Source of the DNA: Asparagopsis taxiformis
Lineage: Eukaryota > Rhodophyta > Florideophyceae > Bonnemaisoniales > Bonnemaisoniaceae
NCBI GenBank assembly: GCA_030407315.1
Contig: JALQPE010001702.1
Span: 1 to 64,000, forward strand
DNA: 64,000 nt
Direction of reading: 5' to 3'
Below, one piece after another: positions 9,023-17,437 of this stretch. The first letter of the stretch is position 1; each line of letters begins with the position of its first letter. The position numbers and the translations under genes were made by a program. Under the pieces are notes generated by a model. That model ran no database searches, was not told where the DNA came from, and saw only the letters and a list, made by a program, of their open reading frames with translations.

Positions 9023-12013
9023 TCATGGTGATCCAAACAGTAGCTCAACCTGTTCTTCAGCTGTATTGATGAATTCCTTTGAACCATTGAGAAACATCAC
9101 CTCGATCCATCCACCACCTGTGCTTGCCTGTAGCCCTTTTATGACAGTTCCTCTACCTCGTTTTTCACATCGCACGGCATCGCCCACTTTCCAATCTCTA
9201 GCCATTGGCGTATCATCGCTTCCTCTGTTGACTCCAAAATTTGCCTTTCTGTTTCGCTTATATGATGTGCTAGTTACCTTACTCTTGCTCTTCCCACTCG
9301 GTTTATCGATTGCTTTCCTGTGGAGAAATTTCGAAGGAACGGCCTCCAGAAATCTTGACGGGCCTCTGCTTGATTGCTTCCAGGCATTTCCACTATGAAT
9401 GGTTACTTTCTGGGCTCGCCAAGTCATCGTCAGATAGCTTTTTGCTCGTGTCATCCCGACATATAATAGACGCCGTTCCTCCTCGAGTTCCTCCTCATCT
9501 CCACTATTGAGTGTACGACCAAGAGGGATCAGCCCATCTTCAACCCCTGTAATGAAGACTGCTGGAAATTCCAACCCTTTCGCGGAATGCAGTGTCAACA
9601 ATGAGACAGAATCTTTCTTCATCCCGTTTTCTCCAGCTTCGGAATCATCCTCTGTTTCAGTCATCAATGAAACACTTTGAAGATATGCTGGTAATGAATC
9701 ATAACGAGATGCGGCACGTTCCAATTCATCAATGTTGTTGATTCTCTCCATGCTCTTCTCCATTGTCTCTGTGCCTCCACCCTCACTGCCTCGGCTTTTT
9801 ATGTACTCCCGATATCCAGTAGCGCACACAATTTCAGCAAGAAGTTTGTTGACGTTTGTATCATTGCTTCCTGAATGTGACGACATGCGCGATGTATCTC
9901 GGAAAGGCTCAGCGGCTTTGCGCAGAATAGAAAGCATGCCGTGAAAGTCCGCCAGCCTTTTCAATGACGCTTTCCTCAACCCAAGTTTACCTGCGTCGCC
10001 ATCTTGATCCGATAGAAATGTTTCCATGATATAGTCGAGCGCAGATAGAAGAGGAATGTTTCTTGATGAGGCAAGTTCTTCAACAGACTCCAACGTCTTC
10101 TTCCCAATTCCTCGGGGAGGAATATTTATAACTCTCCTGAAAGCATTGTTGTCAGTAGGGTTTGAAAGCAATCGCAGGTAGGATATGAGATCTTTGACTT
10201 CCATTCGTTCATAGAATTTCGTTCCAGAAAGTAATTGATAGGGGACGTTGCTTATAATACATGCCTCTTCTAATAGTCTTGACTGGGCGTTTGTCCTATA
10301 CATAATTCCAATATCAGAGAAGGACCCGACTTGAGAATCGAAGACAAGTTTTTTGCTCGCAGACGAAACAAAGAAAGCCTCCTTTCTATCGTCTTCTATT
10401 TCATTCAATTGGACACGATGTCCAAAACTGTTGGGAGTCGTCATTTTCTTCAATGGGCGATTTTGGTTTCCCTCAATGACAGATTGAGCTGCAGCAACAA
10501 TACACGCAGTCGAACGATAGTTGTGCCCGAGAGTTATAGTTTTTGCGTCCGCAAAAACCTGAGAAAACGATTCCAAATTGCGCACATCCGCTCCACGAAA
10601 CTTGTAGATTGACTGATCTGCATCTCCGACCACGAAAAGGTTTTTCCTCTTCGCAGATATGAGGGAAACAATGTCAAATTGTACAACATTGGTATCCTGC
10701 CATTCGTCTACCAAGACGTGTTGGTAAAGATTTTGTACCTCAGCAAGTACGTGCGGAACAGACTGGAAAAGTCTTTTGGTCTCTACTAAAAGATCATCAA
10801 AATCCAAATGGTTCATAGATCTAAGCTCCCGATCGTACTGTTTTCGAAGTTCATGGAGCCTCATGAACAATCCATTTGGCATAGAGTTTCTCAGCTGGTC
10901 ACCACTCTCGTTTTTCAGCTTGGAAATCTGTGCTCGAAGCATACCCACCGATGCTGAATCTGGTGCTTTGCCCTCTACTCTCTTCAATATTGTAGATACA
11001 ACTTGCCTCGAGTCGGCTGTGTCGGAGATCAGGAAATCTGGAGGAATACCAATAGCATCACCATATTGTCGTAGAAATTGGGCTGCAATTGAATGAAACG
11101 TGCCAACTGCCAACCTGCTGGTCAAGGTGCTCTTCTGAAAAGGCGCTGTGTTTTCTTTCGAATTCGTGTTCAGGAGAAGTGTTAGCCTTTCCTTGAGCTC
11201 GCCTGCAGCCTTGTTTGTAAACGTTACAGCAAGAATACGATGTGGAGGTACTCCAAGTTTATCCACGAGGTATGCCACTCGATGAGTTAGTACTCTGGTT
11301 TTTCCGGAGCCAGGTCCCGCTAAAACCAAGCAAGCTTTGTCATGGCTTGCAAGTACTGCTTGTCTTTGCTGCTCATTCAAATCCTTAAGAATTGTACTAT
11401 CCTCAATACTGTTGCCTGCTGCTGAATCGACCGAGCCCATCAAATTGCTTGATTGGAATCGCGGTAGGTACCAATCAGAGCGGGATGGGTTCGAATCCCG
11501 AGTGAAGGCAGATAGAGGAAGTAACTGTACACTATGGTAAGTAGCTGCAGAGTCAGTGACAGTTACTGCATTTCTCCATGGCAACCGCCCATCTCGTTTG
11601 CGCAGGGTTTCATATTGTGCAATAGCAGGTTCTGGAGGAATTTCATTGCGAGGACGCGAAGGGGAAGGTGCCCCATCCGGAGCTCCATTTGAGATGGGTG
11701 GCATAGTAATCTGTGGACTGGAAGCTTTAGAGGGACGTGTTATGCTGTTAGTATTGTTTAATGGTAAAGATTGATTTGGGTTGGAAGAAATGGGTTGAGA
11801 AGATATGCTTGCATCCGACAATTTGTTACGACGTCTGAGAATAGCTTCTTGCAGAGACCGTAATCGGGCAAGCGATTGCATACTGCGAGATGATGCATCC
11901 GATGATTGTGAGCTCATTGTTGTTCGGCAATGGCTCTTGCGGAAAAAAGGGCGAATGATGACAAATCTGCCAGTGAAAGGTGTGGATACGAAAACAGGAC
12001 TGTAGTAATTCAT
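9023..12013 (-). CDS. PcrA/UvrD-type superfamily 1 DNA helicase
   Basis: This single-exon gene encodes 996 residues. Residues 1-60 are Ser/Arg-rich without acidic residues and may be an organelle targeting peptide; a second Met at residue 33 is an alternative start. The helicase core starts near 210 (LNEQQRQAVLAS). Walker A is AGPGSGKT near 232, motif II is VLVDEWQDTN near 433 (DEWQD in place of the bacterial DEFQD), and motif VI is VGMTRAKSYL near 850. The C-terminus carries the small Tudor-like module typical of bacterial PcrA (GDAVRCEKRGRGTVIKG...WIEVMF). The protein should be a 3'-5' ATP-dependent translocase. The bacterial-style architecture with a leader suggests mitochondrial or plastid DNA repair, but a nuclear Srs2-like role is possible. 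The start codon is about 210 bp from the divergent AAMP-like gene. Confidence 0.88.
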   Translation of the reverse strand: MNYYSPVFVSTPFTGRFVIIRPFFRKSHCRTTMSSQSSDASSRSMQSLARLRSLQEAILRRRNKLSDASISSQPISSNPNQSLPLNNTNSITRPSKASSPQITMPPISNGAPDGAPSPSRPRNEIPPEPAIAQYETLRKRDGRLPWRNAVTVTDSAATYHSVQLLPLSAFTRDSNPSRSDWYLPRFQSSNLMGSVDSAAGNSIEDSTILKDLNEQQRQAVLASHDKACLVLAGPGSGKTRVLTHRVAYLVDKLGVPPHRILAVTFTNKAAGELKERLTLLLNTNSKENTAPFQKSTLTSRLAVGTFHSIAAQFLRQYGDAIGIPPDFLISDTADSRQVVSTILKRVEGKAPDSASVGMLRAQISKLKNESGDQLRNSMPNGLFMRLHELRKQYDRELRSMNHLDFDDLLVETKRLFQSVPHVLAEVQNLYQHVLVDEWQDTNVVQFDIVSLISAKRKNLFVVGDADQSIYKFRGADVRNLESFSQVFADAKTITLGHNYRSTACIVAAAQSVIEGNQNRPLKKMTTPNSFGHRVQLNEIEDDRKEAFFVSSASKKLVFDSQVGSFSDIGIMYRTNAQSRLLEEACIISNVPYQLLSGTKFYERMEVKDLISYLRLLSNPTDNNAFRRVINIPPRGIGKKTLESVEELASSRNIPLLSALDYIMETFLSDQDGDAGKLGLRKASLKRLADFHGMLSILRKAAEPFRDTSRMSSHSGSNDTNVNKLLAEIVCATGYREYIKSRGSEGGGTETMEKSMERINNIDELERAASRYDSLPAYLQSVSLMTETEDDSEAGENGMKKDSVSLLTLHSAKGLEFPAVFITGVEDGLIPLGRTLNSGDEEELEEERRLLYVGMTRAKSYLTMTWRAQKVTIHSGNAWKQSSRGPSRFLEAVPSKFLHRKAIDKPSGKSKSKVTSTSYKRNRKANFGVNRGSDDTPMARDWKVGDAVRCEKRGRGTVIKGLQASTGGGWIEVMFLNGSKEFINTAEEQVELLFGSP

Positions 12014-12222
12014 TGCAATGGAGAAGAGAACGAAAACAATTCAGTCGTGCTTCCTCATCAGAACTGGCAACCACAGCTTCTGTGTCGTCGAGCCAAATAG
12101 ATCTTCTGAAGTCCACGTTTTGTACACGTGTTGTCTATCATGGATAAATTTTTTGTTTCATGTTATTAGGCTGTTGGGTAGAGCCAGTTGCCGAACGGCG
12201 CGTTACTCGACTACATATTGAA

Positions 12223-13564
12223 ATGGAGTCATCCAGTGAAGCCGGGAATCCTCAGCAAACTGTTTCTGATGATGAAGATCTGCCAAATATTCAAGAACAT
12301 GAAGCAGACGAAGTCATAGTCCTAGATCAAGGTTGTACGTTTATTCACTCAACAGCCACAAACTTGTGGTGCAAATATCAAGTCTAACCTTTTTTGTTCT
12401 GTACCAGCTTCAACTTCTACTCATCTTGCTGATAGTGGCCAGGATATCGATTTGGAAGACGAGCATCCGCCTCCACAAATTCCTGACGATGCCGTAATCG
12501 TCCTTAGTGAGCACACATCCGAAGTGCTGGCTGTCGCAGCTAGTCCAACCAAAAATGGTTGCATTATCACTGGTGGTATGGATGATGTCGGTCTAATATG
12601 GGATTTAGAAATGCGAGCAGCTATAGCCAAAGTAGATGGTGCAGACGAATCAGTATCAACAGTCGCATTCAGTTGCGACGGAAAATATGCGGCCTTCGGC
12701 TCTGAAAATGGTGCCATTTCTGTTGTCTTTATGGATGGATCCCCCGCTCCAGGTGCGCCATTAGATGGACCTGGTGACACTGTACACTTTTTGAGCTGGC
12801 ATCCGCGCGGTCCTGTTCTCCTCGCTGGGTCGGAAGATAATGTTGCATACATGTGGAATGCTGCCAAGTCCTCATTCATGATGGCGTTTGCTGGTCATGA
12901 GGACGCAGTTTTGTGTGGCGGCTTCTCTAGTGATGGCAAGTCAGTCGTCACAGGTTCCAAGGATTACTCCGTTCGCATCTGGAACCCATCTTCTGGTGAA
13001 ACATTGCTTCGCATACAGACAGGAATTGCAGGTCTTCGTGGTGCTTTCCATAAAGCACACATACTTTGCATTGCTAACGGTGCTGTTAATTCGCCTGCTG
13101 AAAAACTCATTGTGTCAGGATGCGCAGAAGGCGACGTCTTTGTCTCGCACAGAGAAACTGGTCAAATAATCACTCAACTACCTCTCCACAAAGGTGGCGT
13201 TGAATGCGTTGTGTTTTGTCCAAACCCGTCACACCCAATGTGGCTGGCTAGCACAGGCGGTGATGGTATTGTCAGAATATGGGATATGGAAACAAACTCA
13301 GAAAGATGTAAACTTGTGCATGGGGGAGTTGTTCCGAAAGCCATATGGCACCCCACTCTACCGGTAGTGGCATCCTGCTCATCGGATGGAAATATTATCA
13401 TCTGGAACATTTTGACTGGAACTGAAGTTTTACAACTGAAAGGCCATTCTGCTTTCATCTCTGATTTTTGTTTCACAACTGGCAACGATTTCATCGCCTC
13501 GACATCTGGGGACGGGACCGTACGAATATTCGATGTACGAGTAGCTTTATCTCAAATAGAATGA
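12223..13564 (+). CDS. AAMP: AAMP-like WD40 repeat protein
   Basis: There are two exons, 12223-12331 and 12408-13564, with a 76-bp GT-AG intron in phase 1 (gttgta...taccag). Together they give 421 residues. A short acidic N-terminus is followed by about eight WD40 repeats from near residue 60 (IITGGMDDVGLIWD, LLAGSEDNVAYMWN, VVTGSKDYSVRIWN, LASTGGDGIVRIWD, VASCSSDGNIIIWN, IASTSGDGTVRIFD). The WHPRGPVLLAG motif and overall length match animal AAMP and its yeast relative Sqt1, a chaperone of ribosomal protein uL16. A ribosome-assembly chaperone role is therefore plausible. The stop is only 6 bp from the convergent uS9 stop. Confidence 0.75.
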
Positions 13565-13570
13565 AACCGA

Positions 13571-14230
13571 TTATCTCTTTACCCATTGGAAAGATTTGCG
13601 TGCCTTCTTTTTGCCCGCCTTCTTACTCTCAACTACCCTGCTGTCTCGGGTGAGCAGACCATCTTTCTTCAGCGCAGGCCGCGTAGTCGGGTCCCAGTTC
13701 TGTAAAGCTCGAGCGATACCAAGTCGAATAGCTTCAGCTTGGCCAGTGACACCACCACCGGACACTTCACATTTTATGTCTACAGCGTCAATAATGTGGA
13801 GGACATTGAGTGGTCGTAGAATGCTGTCACGATGATCCAATCTGTTGAAACAATCTGCCCATGATGCCCCATTGATCAAGATCTGACCAGAACCATGTCC
13901 TAATGTGACACGCGCTTTGCTCCGTTTTCGACGACCAATAGCGTGTGCGAAACCATTCTCATCAACAATTTTGTTGTATACTCTCTCTGTGTTCAATGAT
14001 TGATGCTTTCCCCAGTGCTTATCTTGGCGGAGTTCCTCAACTGCAAGAGACGCTAGTGGATTTTCATGAGGGTTGCGCACGTTGGGCAAGCCGATTGATT
14101 GGTCTCCTGGTTCTCCGGAAGGGGTGCATGCATATCTAGAAAAGATCGTGAAAGATGGCTTGATTGTGCGCGATTCAGTTAGATGGTTGCAGAAAGAGAA
14201 CACTGTTCTGACCCTTGCTAATGAAGACAT
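13571..14230 (-). CDS. organellar (probably mitochondrial) ribosomal protein uS9
   Basis: This gene encodes 219 residues. The first ~85 residues are an extension, probably with a mitochondrial leader (basic, Ser/Thr-rich, no early acidic residues), followed by a bacterial-type S9 domain. AIGRRKRSKARVTLGHGSGQILING opens the domain, VSGGGVTGQAEAIRLGIARAL is the central signature, LLTRDSRVVESKKAGKKKARKSFQWVKR is the C-terminal tail that reaches the P site, and the last residue is Arg. The protein is part of the small ribosomal subunit. Plastid targeting cannot be excluded, but uS9 is plastid-encoded in red algae, which favours mitochondria. It has a divergent promoter of about 206 bp shared with GCN5. 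Confidence 0.88.
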   Translation of the reverse strand: MSSLARVRTVFSFCNHLTESRTIKPSFTIFSRYACTPSGEPGDQSIGLPNVRNPHENPLASLAVEELRQDKHWGKHQSLNTERVYNKIVDENGFAHAIGRRKRSKARVTLGHGSGQILINGASWADCFNRLDHRDSILRPLNVLHIIDAVDIKCEVSGGGVTGQAEAIRLGIARALQNWDPTTRPALKKDGLLTRDSRVVESKKAGKKKARKSFQWVKR

Positions 14231-14436
14231 TTCTCTCGTGTGATTGAAAGGTGGGATGCGCCCTGACTAGACACAAGATCCGTTGACGACGTCAATGATA
14301 AACGTGCAAGCAACATATTCCAATCCGTTGAAATCAAATTTCACTATTTCTGATTTTCCCATATCTTGATCAGAAGAAACCAACCTGCCACCAACAGACG
14401 CGACAGCTCAGTCTTGCTGCCTTTCACAGACGTATC

Positions 14437-15855
14437 ATGGAGAGCTCACCACCGCCAAAGAAGAAAGTGAAATCTTCTAATGCACCTGCTGCAAACGGTC
14501 AGCGAAATCTATCTCAAAAACGGAAAGAGTCACCTAATGTTCAAGGAACCACTACTATTCAAGTTGCCTCGATTGTTCCACCCCCGGAAAAAGGTGGTCC
14601 CAGTCTTGTATCCGTTCAACATGTGCCTATATCTGATGTAGACCTCTCTTCGGAAAAACCTTATAACATTAATCCAATCGTACCTGTGCCATCATGCAAG
14701 AAGCCCCGACCAGCACCTCCGGGTGCCCACATGCATCCAACCGCAGATATTCTTGGCTGGGATTCCCAACATGCGTACATTCAGCGATGGGTGCGTATGA
14801 CCAAGGAAGAGCGCAATCGCAATGTAAAATTCCAAGTTGTACGCAATGACTCGAAACGAGAAAACCTTCTGCTCCTTCTGGGCTTGAAAAACGTTTTCGT
14901 TAAGCAATTGCCCAATATGCCACGCCCATATGTTTCCAGGCTTGTATTTGACCGCAAGCATGAATCGTTAGCACTGCTCAAGAAGTCGAACAACGACTAT
15001 ATTGTTATGGGTGGTTGCTGTTATCGCCCCTTTTGCGAACAGAAGTTTGGAGAAATTGCATTCCTAGCCATCTCTCACACAGAACAAGTGCGTGGATATG
15101 GTACCCGTTTGATGGCGCAAACTAAGGAGAGAGCGAAACGCATTGGGTTGACTCATTTGCTTACATGTGCCGACAACAATGCTGTTCCGTATTTCAAAAA
15201 GCAAGGTTTCAGTAAGAAGATTACACTTCCCTTCGAACGATGGCAAGGTTATATCAAGGACTACGATGGTGTTACTCTTATGGAATGTATTCTGCATCCC
15301 AAAGTTGATTATCTCAACATTCCCATGCTACTCAAGGCACAAAAGATGTCGTTAGTCGAAAAATTGAAAGAGATTTCCAATTCACACGTAGTTTTCCCCG
15401 GCATAGATGTCACAGCTAGGAGAGGCTTGAAGATTGAAGAGATTCCTGGTCTGAGAGAAGTGGGATGGAAGAAGGACAAGGGGGGTACATTTTCAACCCG
15501 GGGTGGTCCGACAGCTGCGTTTTCAGTACGAGATAAGACGTCACAAGAATTGCTGCACAAGCATCTTCAAAGTGTTCTGACTGAAATCAAGTCACATGAT
15601 TGTGCATGGCCATTCTTGGAGCCAGTGAATGCTCAGGAAACTGGAGCATTTGACTACTATGAGGTCATAAAGAACCCTATGGACTTGTCCACCATGCAGA
15701 AGCGGCTAGAAGACGGTTGGTTTTATGTTACCAAAGAAATTTTCATTGCTGATTTGAAAAGGATGGTGGAGAACTGCAAGACATATAATGGCAAAGGTCA
15801 TTACGTTACTGAAATGGCTATTCAATTGGAGAAAGTGTTTATGAACAAAATTTAG
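14437..15855 (+). CDS. GCN5: GCN5-type histone acetyltransferase
   Basis: This gene encodes 472 residues from a single exon. A short N-terminus carries a PPKKKVK nuclear localisation signal, then a GNAT/HAT domain covers about 125-290. NVFVKQLPNMPRPYVSRLVFDRKH and EIAFLAISHTEQVRGYGTRLM are the diagnostic segments; the Glu of GEIAF aligns with the catalytic Glu of yeast Gcn5, and QVRGYG is the acetyl-CoA loop. A bromodomain covers about 385-470 (WPFLEPVNAQETGAFDYYEVIKNPMDLSTM). The length and arrangement match yeast Gcn5, lacking the long animal PCAF N-terminal extension. It would acetylate histone H3 in SAGA-type complexes. Its stop codon directly abuts that of Pelota. Confidence 0.95.
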   Translation: MESSPPPKKKVKSSNAPAANGQRNLSQKRKESPNVQGTTTIQVASIVPPPEKGGPSLVSVQHVPISDVDLSSEKPYNINPIVPVPSCKKPRPAPPGAHMHPTADILGWDSQHAYIQRWVRMTKEERNRNVKFQVVRNDSKRENLLLLLGLKNVFVKQLPNMPRPYVSRLVFDRKHESLALLKKSNNDYIVMGGCCYRPFCEQKFGEIAFLAISHTEQVRGYGTRLMAQTKERAKRIGLTHLLTCADNNAVPYFKKQGFSKKITLPFERWQGYIKDYDGVTLMECILHPKVDYLNIPMLLKAQKMSLVEKLKEISNSHVVFPGIDVTARRGLKIEEIPGLREVGWKKDKGGTFSTRGGPTAAFSVRDKTSQELLHKHLQSVLTEIKSHDCAWPFLEPVNAQETGAFDYYEVIKNPMDLSTMQKRLEDGWFYVTKEIFIADLKRMVENCKTYNGKGHYVTEMAIQLEKVFMNKI

Positions 15856-17004
15856 CTATTCTTCTTGCGATTGCAAATCATCCAGACCAGCCAACGGAAA
15901 TCGCAGAATGGCAGCAACACCAGACATGAGATCTAATTCCTCACCGCTCACATGCTTCGCAGAGAACACAACTACTTGGGCGCCAGATGCTTTCACTTGC
16001 TCCACTAGAGCAACATATTGTGTTCTCTGTGCGGTATCAGTGGCACGAAATAAAGTGTCTGTGACGAGAAGGGTATCGATAGCGGCCATATCGGCTGCAA
16101 ATCGAACATGAAGTGGACCATAAACGGCCTTATCCGGATCGTTGTTGAGCTTATCATGGAACGAGTTGAGAGTTCGAACTTCGCCGACTGCCTTGGTGTG
16201 CTGCAAGCGAGATTGAAGTTCAGGTCTTGTCAGAATCTCTTGGAATGCGTGTCTATAGCCGGAGGACGCATGGCACAGAATGATTTTGGATTTGTTGGAG
16301 ACGAGATCTTTGAGATCACGGCGAGAAGCCTCGAGCATGGCGTACTTGAAAAATTCGTCTTTGACAAAGCCTGGTGACGCTATGAGCAGCACTTTCAATT
16401 TGGCGATGTCCAGATGGGTCAACCAAGCGGATAACACCGAGTCGAAGAATTTGTCAATGGCTGAGCTGCGATTGTATATGGCATTTTTGCCTTTGCGTGG
16501 AATTTGAGTTTCAACTCGCGCCCTCGTGATAGTCAAGGAACGGCTGACGAGCAGCAAATGTGCGAGACCTTCTTGCATTACAATTGCAGCAACATCTGCA
16601 TCGGCTGCTGGATTGAGGGCAAGTTGCAAACGTTCCATGTACACGGAATCCCATAATTGTTTGGTAAGCGTAAACGCGCGATGCGGTTGTAGCTCGAGAG
16701 TGTGGAAGGCTCCCACGCGAACGTGATCATTTTCTACAACCACCTGACCGGCTACTCGCAAATTGACGGCAGACGCATCGTATGCGAAGGAGCTGATTTT
16801 TATAGATAGTGTGAGACGTAGACGTTCAGAAGTTGAACTGCCTGTTGAGGAGAGCTGTTGCACCTTTCGAATTGTTGACGTCCTTAGCAAATCACCTGGA
16901 GCAAGTAAATTATAGACATGCCACATGTCCTCCTCATCGTTTGCTTCAAGTTTGACATAACCTGCGTTTGTTCTAGGATCGATAGAGGTCGTAATCTGAC
17001 GCAT
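15856..17004 (-). CDS. PELO: Pelota/Dom34 ribosome rescue factor
   Basis: This gene encodes 382 residues from ATG 17002-17004, the length of human PELO. The frame stays open for another 130 codons upstream, but that sequence is low-quality and the MRQITTSIDPRTNAGYVKLEANDEEDMWHVYNL start matches the family. The N-terminal Sm-like domain includes EDMWHVYNLLAPGDLLRTSTIRKV, followed by the central and C-terminal eRF1-like domains (LLIASPGFVKDEFF, AIDTLLVTDTLFRA, VVVFSAKHVSGEEL). No GGQ is expected. With Hbs1 and ABCE1 it splits stalled ribosomes. The 3' end is back to back with GCN5, so the transcripts must overlap antisense. Confidence 0.95.
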   Translation of the reverse strand: MRQITTSIDPRTNAGYVKLEANDEEDMWHVYNLLAPGDLLRTSTIRKVQQLSSTGSSTSERLRLTLSIKISSFAYDASAVNLRVAGQVVVENDHVRVGAFHTLELQPHRAFTLTKQLWDSVYMERLQLALNPAADADVAAIVMQEGLAHLLLVSRSLTITRARVETQIPRKGKNAIYNRSSAIDKFFDSVLSAWLTHLDIAKLKVLLIASPGFVKDEFFKYAMLEASRRDLKDLVSNKSKIILCHASSGYRHAFQEILTRPELQSRLQHTKAVGEVRTLNSFHDKLNNDPDKAVYGPLHVRFAADMAAIDTLLVTDTLFRATDTAQRTQYVALVEQVKASGAQVVVFSAKHVSGEELDLMSGVAAILRFPLAGLDDLQSQEE

Positions 17005-17437
17005 ATTGGGGGAAGCAAATAGGGTGCGTTTAGCGTAGAAGCGGCGTGGAGTGGCAATGGGATGACAAGTCAAGAGGAGTGGACCAGGGGAAGGAAATGG
17101 GAGGACCGAGGGGCAGCTTGAAGAAATACAGTGTAAATGAAAAAATGGCGCGGCATGCAATCGAATCTTGTGTTTGTGTTTGGTTGGAGGGAGTGGTTGG
17201 GCGCAAGCACAACCAAACGTTGTACTGTAGCAAAAGACGTGCGATGAATGGCGTGCGAGTCGCAGCCAACCAACCAGCCAGCCATAAATCGCCCCTGCCA
17301 ACACCCCCTGGAACGGCCCTGGAACGAACCCACGTAGGAACCAAACCAAACAACGCCGCGCACCCATAACGCCGAGTGTCACGGGCGCCGTCACGGGATT
17401 ACCGCTTTCGCGTCACTACGCGCGCCCGAATATCGCC
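17005..17437. promoter_or_regulatory. divergent promoter region Pelota / triple basic-motif gene
   Basis: This 433-bp spacer separates two divergent starts. It contains CCAACCAACCAGCCAGCC-like repeats around 17268-17285. No TATA box is convincing. Confidence 0.35.

Noticed and set aside
11486..11496. Perfect tRNA B-box (GGTTCGAATCC) on the plus strand
   Set aside because: It lies inside the helicase coding sequence (minus strand), has no A-box at the right distance upstream and no acceptor stem.
15856..17394. Longer 512-residue form of Pelota
   Set aside because: The extra 130 N-terminal residues start at a weak codon context, have promoter-like low-quality sequence, and Pelota of normal length starts at 17004.
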